A model generated the notes under the pieces. That model did no database searches. It worked only from the letters and a program-made list of their open reading frames with translations, and was not told the DNA's origin. From positions 40,516,859 to 40,580,858 of the forward strand of contig CM059575.1 in the NCBI GenBank assembly GCA_030386875.1: a DNA stretch of 64,000 bases, written 5' to 3'. The DNA is from Morinoia aosen (Eukaryota > Arthropoda > Malacostraca > Amphipoda > Talitridae). Below are positions 58,681 through 64,000 of this stretch, piece by piece. The position numbers were made by a program, and so were the translations under genes. Numbering within the stretch: position 1 is the stretch's first letter; each line of letters starts with the position of its first letter.

Positions 58681-60116
58681 CTACATAAATTAGGTCTACT
58701 AGCAGAGTAGAGGGCTTTGAGTTTCTTTGTCATGCTAACTTCTCAAGAAGACAAAGAAAAATTTGTGTTCAACTGGCAAAATTTTTCTTTACTTAAATCA
58801 TTCATTTTAATGTAACAGAAACAATGAGTTCTACAAGTTCTGTTCTGTGATATGTTCTGGATACATACTGTCAGTTGGCATTGTCTAAGATAATATTTGG
58901 TATGAGCTTGAGAGAAGTTTAAAGGGTAATTAAAATATTCAAACATTTGAAGCCAACTGCTGATCTCTAGGATGATGTAATTAAACCTACCACGGCTTGA
59001 AGTGACTTCCACATGATGGTACAAATTGTGTTGTACAGCCCATACAAAGTATTAAGGTTCAAATTAAATTCAATATAAGTTTGGAAATGGAGCCAGTGAA
59101 AGGAGAACAATAGAATCTGCATGGTGCCTTTTTTACAGGTTAGTACATTCATATGTGACATAATTAAAACCCTCTCTAAACTAGTGCTTTTTTATAAAAA
59201 TTTTTTCAATGCTACACTGATATTTTGCAGAATTAGCAAGTGTAAAGAAAAACGCATATTGAAAAATTAGACAACAGCTAATTCATTGACAAATTTTACA
59301 TGAAAGTTGGGTGTACATGGAAATCTGATATTTCTAGATATCCCATTCAAAGCTTCACAGGGTACTTTTGAGGGATCATTGTATGTCAAAGCTTCTTATG
59401 CCAAAGAAAGCATGAATTATGCATGTATTGCACTGTATGAATATAAAGGTGTTATTCATACTTTCATAAATAGAGGTAATAAAATGTGGAAATAACTAGG
59501 AAGAAATGCACAACTTAGTTTTTATTCAGAAATGCCAAGAGCTAACTAAAACAGTTGCAGGTCAGTAACAATTTCCCTAACACTCTGGTTGAAAAAAAAC
59601 TACAGGAAATTTTGTTAACTTGATCTCTATTCAAACTTTTTGAAGCATATCTTGCGCAGAAACAATAATCCAGGATTTGATACACATTATATCAATATAT
59701 GTCAATAAAAGATGGATATGATGTGATATGTCAATTAAAGTGTGTGCTATTAAAATTGTAAAATCAGTGACCTCTTAGTAAATATAACATTTTTTGATAC
59801 AGGGTCAATGATCTAGACAAAACCAGTGTGAAACACCAGTTCAAGTGGGACAGAAGAGAAAGTAAGTTTCTTAATTAATGTTATATACGCATGACTAAGA
59901 TGACCTTGAAACAAAATAAACTTTGCATTAAAATCAAGATTCTATTTTAATAATTTCCACAGTGACCACTGTTTCAAGCTCTCAAATGAAAACCTATACT
60001 CAATTACAAAAAATTTATTCAATGTTGAAAAAGAGCAGATTCAAATAATAAAAGAATTAAATATCCATAAACATAAACCTGCCTGCAACAAAACTACAAA
60101 TGACTTTCATATTCAA
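58681..60116. other. Presumed Sec5 intron between the two foldback elements
   Basis: About 1.4 kb, AT-rich. No Sec5 coding block on the minus strand. A short stretch at 59803-59861 on the plus strand has exon-like edges but no recognisable product. Confidence 0.5.
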
Positions 60117-60124
60117 AAAATTAT

Positions 60125-63100
60125 TAGTGATGTACCGATACCATTTTTTTGGCCGATACCGATACCGATACCGATACCCATTTTTTGGCCGATACCGATA
60201 CCGATACTCCGATACTTGAAAATACCGATACTTTGACCGATACTACTACCGATACCGATACTTTAACAATCATCTAACCTAATAATACCCGTTGTATGTT
60301 AGTTTATGTATTAGTTCGGTGTCCGCTTCTTAAGAAACATAGGATGTCTGAGTTTGCGGTATCACGGAGACCGAATTCCTCAGTGTAACATTGAAAGATC
60401 GTCTGTACATGCAATGATATGTTTGAAACTTTATCAGGATAGGTTAGTAGTATTGGATAGGTTGTTGTGATCGCCGTAATTTGCGCATTTTCCTAACCAT
60501 GTCGCTTTTGTGCAGCTTTCGGGACATATTGAATAATTAAAAGACATTAAATTAGATATAGTAATTTGGTGAATAGCTGTGCCCGAAGTAATCATTTTTG
60601 AGTAATGGTGATTTGTCATCGAAGGGGAACTCCAAGTCAAGACAGCTTATTGTGTTCTTGTGCATATGTGTTCGGCATAAACATTTTAAACCTACCCGAC
60701 TTTCCGTTCTACGTATTGGCAACAGAGGAAAACGCATTAGTGGTGTAGGGTCTACAAGAACCGCAGTTGCTACCATGTAATGACGATCGCTAGGCCTTCG
60801 CGTCGTGAACGTGCTTTGCGGCGGTGCGAGTCACGACGTTGAATTAGGATAGCATAAGTTATATAATGTTGACGGAATTTTTCCATCGGTCCATCTAGCT
60901 TAACGATGACATTGTCCTCGGCATTTCCATGGGTCATGCTGCTACCTAATAATACCCTTGCTCTTGGTTTATTTGTTTGGTGTCTGTTTCTTCCATTTCT
61001 CTGTCACTCACGTTCATAAGGATAGTTATAATGGCCGTATCTGTGATACGAGTTTCAACGGTGCGAAAAATATTTTTCATCACGGGTACTGTTAGGATGG
61101 ATATACTGTATTTGTTTATCATCTACATCTTGAAAATTCGTTCATGAAAAGTATTGAATCCCATTTTTGGCGGGCCGTGCACACTTGTATTGAAATAAAA
61201 CCATTTTAACTCCTACATGGTAGTTATAATAAAATTATTTCCTTATATATCTAATAATACAAAAATATTGACAAAAAAGTTTCCGATTGTGAAAAATAAA
61301 ATGCTCTTGCCATGTTAACTATATTGTTGAGAAAAACAACAAAATGAAATCCATTCAATAGATAAGTGTTTCTAATCGTATTGCAACGTAATGTAAACTA
61401 GCTATAATAGCAACTGGCTCCAAAAGTGGACCAAAACAATAGTTTCTCCGAAAAAAGGATTGTCATTTTCGTGTTTTTCACACCAAATACGAGTACATAC
61501 TTTGGCGAAAGAAAATATTAAAATTCGGTAAGCCCCGAAACCGAACATATCCGCAAACACGCAACCATCTATAAGATGAAGAATTTAAAAACGACAATTG
61601 CAAGGAACTTGATCATATTTATTAGGAATACCTTTCGGAGTCCAGATCCATCATCAGTTCGTAAATTTACAAATCATTATGTCTGCAGTAAAAGATAGAG
61701 CAAAATTTTGGATACAGTCATTAAAAGAAATCAAGAAAATGAAAATAAAATTAAAACATGTCCCAGAAAAAACTGAAATCGACCAGATTACTATTTAGTT
61801 ACAATTTGTTATGGGTAGGAACTATCAGAATTGTTAAGGGCCGGTTTTCGTTTAAAAATATGTAGCGACTATAAAATTCTGAGGTCACATGCAGTTGAAG
61901 CCGAATCTAAGATTTAGTAGCATTTTACTGCGTGATTACGTACTGCGGAGTGTGAGGAGTAAGCTAATTAGTTCCCCGCGCGGAAGCTTCGACCCCAATG
62001 TTCGACCATTCTGTTATAAAAATTTCGTGACGTCATACCGACGTACGATGATGTGCACTGCACACAACTGTATAACTGTTAAAAATATATCAGAGATTGA
62101 GGTTCGCATCTCCATCGGAAGCGTATCCTTGTACCGGAAAAATGAAGCAACCATAAAATTATACAATTCCGGTACGAGGATACGCTTTTGATGGAGAAAG
62201 AGCCTTTCTGATTTATTCTTACAGTTGTGTGCAGAGCACATCATCGTAAGTCGGCATTACGGCACAAAATTTTTATATCAGAATGACCGAACATTGGGGT
62301 TGAAGCTTCCGCACGGGGAATGAATTCGCACAATTCGTACGTAATCACGCAGTAAAATGCAACGAACCGATATCCTCTGCGGACTTCAAAATCTTAGATT
62401 CGGCTTCAACTACATGTGACCTCAGAATTTCAGAGTCGCTACATATTTTTAAACGAAAACTAGCCCTCAACAATTCTGACAGTTCCTACCCATCGTAAAT
62501 TGGAAGTAGATGTCGATTTTACTTTCTCTGGGACATGTTTTGATTTTTTTTGTTTTCGTGATTTTCTTTGATGACTGTATCCAACATTTTTTTTTTATTG
62601 TAGTCGTAATGAATTTTAATTTTACGAACTGATGATGGAGCTGGACTCCGAAACGCATTCCTAGTAAATATAATTAAGTTCATTGGAATTTTCCTCGTTT
62701 TTAAATTCATCAAGTTGCGATGAAAGCAATCAACTGACCCGTTCAGATGTATTGAACTATAAGATTGTTCGTGAACTGTTCAAACATCTTAACATAGAAG
62801 AAAAATGCAAAATTCGTAATGAACGGTGATATGCATGCTAAGTTAAAAGAAATTATTAGCTTCGTAATATTTAGCGATTTATAATCTAAATTAAAATAGA
62901 ATTTTTGGCAATTTCTATATTAAATTCACAAAAACTTTCAAATGCACCTTCAACTTTATTAAGTTGGTTTGGTTTTTGTTAGCCTGTCACATACTTTAAG
63001 ATATGGACATTAGGTCAAACTATAAAGGTTTAGTCGTAAAAGTATAAAAATTTTATGTATCTACAGGGTTTATCTATTCATTTTACATAGCTTTCAGTTA

Positions 63101-63915
63101 TGACCGTGATTCATCGGGAATTCAAAGTAGTGAATTCAGTTAGCGGGCCTGATTGAACGCTATAATTCAACAGTTAGCTATCTAATTTACTAGGTATGAA
63201 TAGGCTCTTTATTTGGTTACAAGTACGCACAGCCCGTCAAAAATTACGGGACTCACTAACTTTCTTGAAAAAATTTGCCAAATGTGATGCCCAACGAATG
63301 CATTCATCCTAACAGCGCTCGTGATGAAAAATATTCTTGTTCTTACGCACTGGTGAAACTCGTATCACAGATACGGTCACTAACTCTCCTCATGAGCGTG
63401 ACAAAGAAAATGGAAGAAGCGGACTCCAAATAAACCAAGGGTATTATTAGATAGTAGCAGGACCCGCGGAGATTCCATGGACAATGTCATCGTTAAGCTA
63501 GGCGGACCCGAGAAAAAATTCTGACAGTATTACCTAACCTGTGCTAACCTAGCCTATCCTAATCTAAGCTAACCTATCCTATCCTAACAAAACCTATCCT
63601 GATAAAATGTCAAATATTTAAATGCATGGAAACGCCATCTTTCAATGTTACACTGAGGAATTCTGTATCAATGATACCGCAAACTCACACAACGCGGACA
63701 CCAAATAAGTATATAAATGAACACACAAAGGATATTATTAGGTTAAATACTTTTACTTTCATGATTTATGACCTTCATTTGAATGATAAAATACGTATTT
63801 TTGGAAAGTATCGGTAAAGTATCGGCCGGATTTTGCCGATACCGATACCGATACCACTAAAAATGGCCGATACTGCCGATACCGATACCGATACCGATAC
63901 ATCGGTACATCACTA
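60125..63915 (+). mobile_element. Foldback hAT-type non-autonomous element, copy 2
   Basis: 3791 bp, same orientation and roughly 95 percent identical to copy 1 by eye. It has the same termini, the same ATACCG hexamer arrays, and target duplication AAAATTAT / AAAATGAT (60117-60124, 63916-63923, one mismatch). The central hairpin is near 62125-62185. The unit also contains a CCTAA/CCTAT-rich tract near 63530-63600, like copy 1 near 58290-58365. Confidence 0.85.
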
Positions 63916-63923
63916 AAAATGAT

Positions 63924-64000
63924 TCAATAAGACTGTAGCTTAGGAGTTTGACATATACCCTTGATCGTCCATCTTATCACTATCTCTTGTGCTATTAACA
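63924..64000. other. Window end, non-coding
   Basis: Nothing recognised. Confidence 0.5.

Noticed and set aside
59803-59861. Possible plus-strand exon with TTTTTTGATACAG acceptor and A|GTAAGT donor
   Set aside because: Only 59 bp, no recognisable product, and on the opposite strand to Sec5; chance splice-like edges are common in AT-rich introns.
1-64000. tRNA, rRNA genes and CRISPR arrays
   Set aside because: No cloverleaf, rRNA-like block or regularly spaced direct repeats were recognised; the tandem repeats present are minisatellites or transposon parts.

Overview
This is eukaryotic DNA, almost certainly from an arthropod and most likely an insect. It holds one spliced host exon with consensus splice sites and an exceptional pile-up of transposable elements (mariner, hAT, piggyBac, Ty3/gypsy, SINE-like retroposons, foldback elements). 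I cannot name the species. The only recognised host coding sequence is one 153-bp exon at 53333-53485 on the minus strand, encoding part of the N-terminal IPT/TIG domain of the exocyst subunit Sec5 (EXOC2). Everything else is repeat, decayed transposon or non-coding DNA.

Layout. 1-350: decayed mariner transposase. 371-890: dimeric retroposon with target duplication. 542-23469: a giant palindrome with two ~11.46-kb arms around a 3-nt loop at 12004-12006. Each arm carries a hAT element, a piggyBac element, minisatellites, a SINE-like retroposon, the 3' half of a mariner and part of a piggyBac-like non-autonomous element. 23470-26248: a second palindrome abutting the first (arms 1368 bp, spacer 43 bp) whose arms hold the 5' LTR and leader of a Ty3/gypsy retrotransposon. 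26280-49229: the rest of that retrotransposon (gag, protease, RT, RNase H, integrase, a small third ORF, polypurine tract, 3' LTR). Its gag is interrupted at 27327-42119 by three head-to-tail copies of an undescribed 4.7-5.3-kb non-coding unit. 49230-50114: the far side of the nest, with the piggyBac-like end and the N-terminal half of the same mariner. 50647-50966: a pogo-like MITE. 53333-53485: Sec5 exon. 54869-58672 and 60125-63915: two copies of a 3.8-kb hAT-type foldback element in the presumed Sec5 intron.

Two readings tie this together. First, the transposons are nested at least four deep. The mariner (10295-11364 plus 49596-50114) is split at a TTAA site by a piggyBac-like element, which carries the gypsy element, which carries the three-unit array in gag. 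Second, the two palindromes have the order L1, L1-inverted, R2-inverted, R2. That is what a tandem duplication of a ~12.8-kb block becomes when its middle is inverted at the A/B junction of the piggyBac-like element. A third, unbroken copy of that junction survives at 49236-49595. The arms differ at scattered single bases and in homopolymer lengths, so either a real rearrangement that has started to diverge or an assembly/fold-back-read artefact is possible. Read-level evidence is needed to choose.
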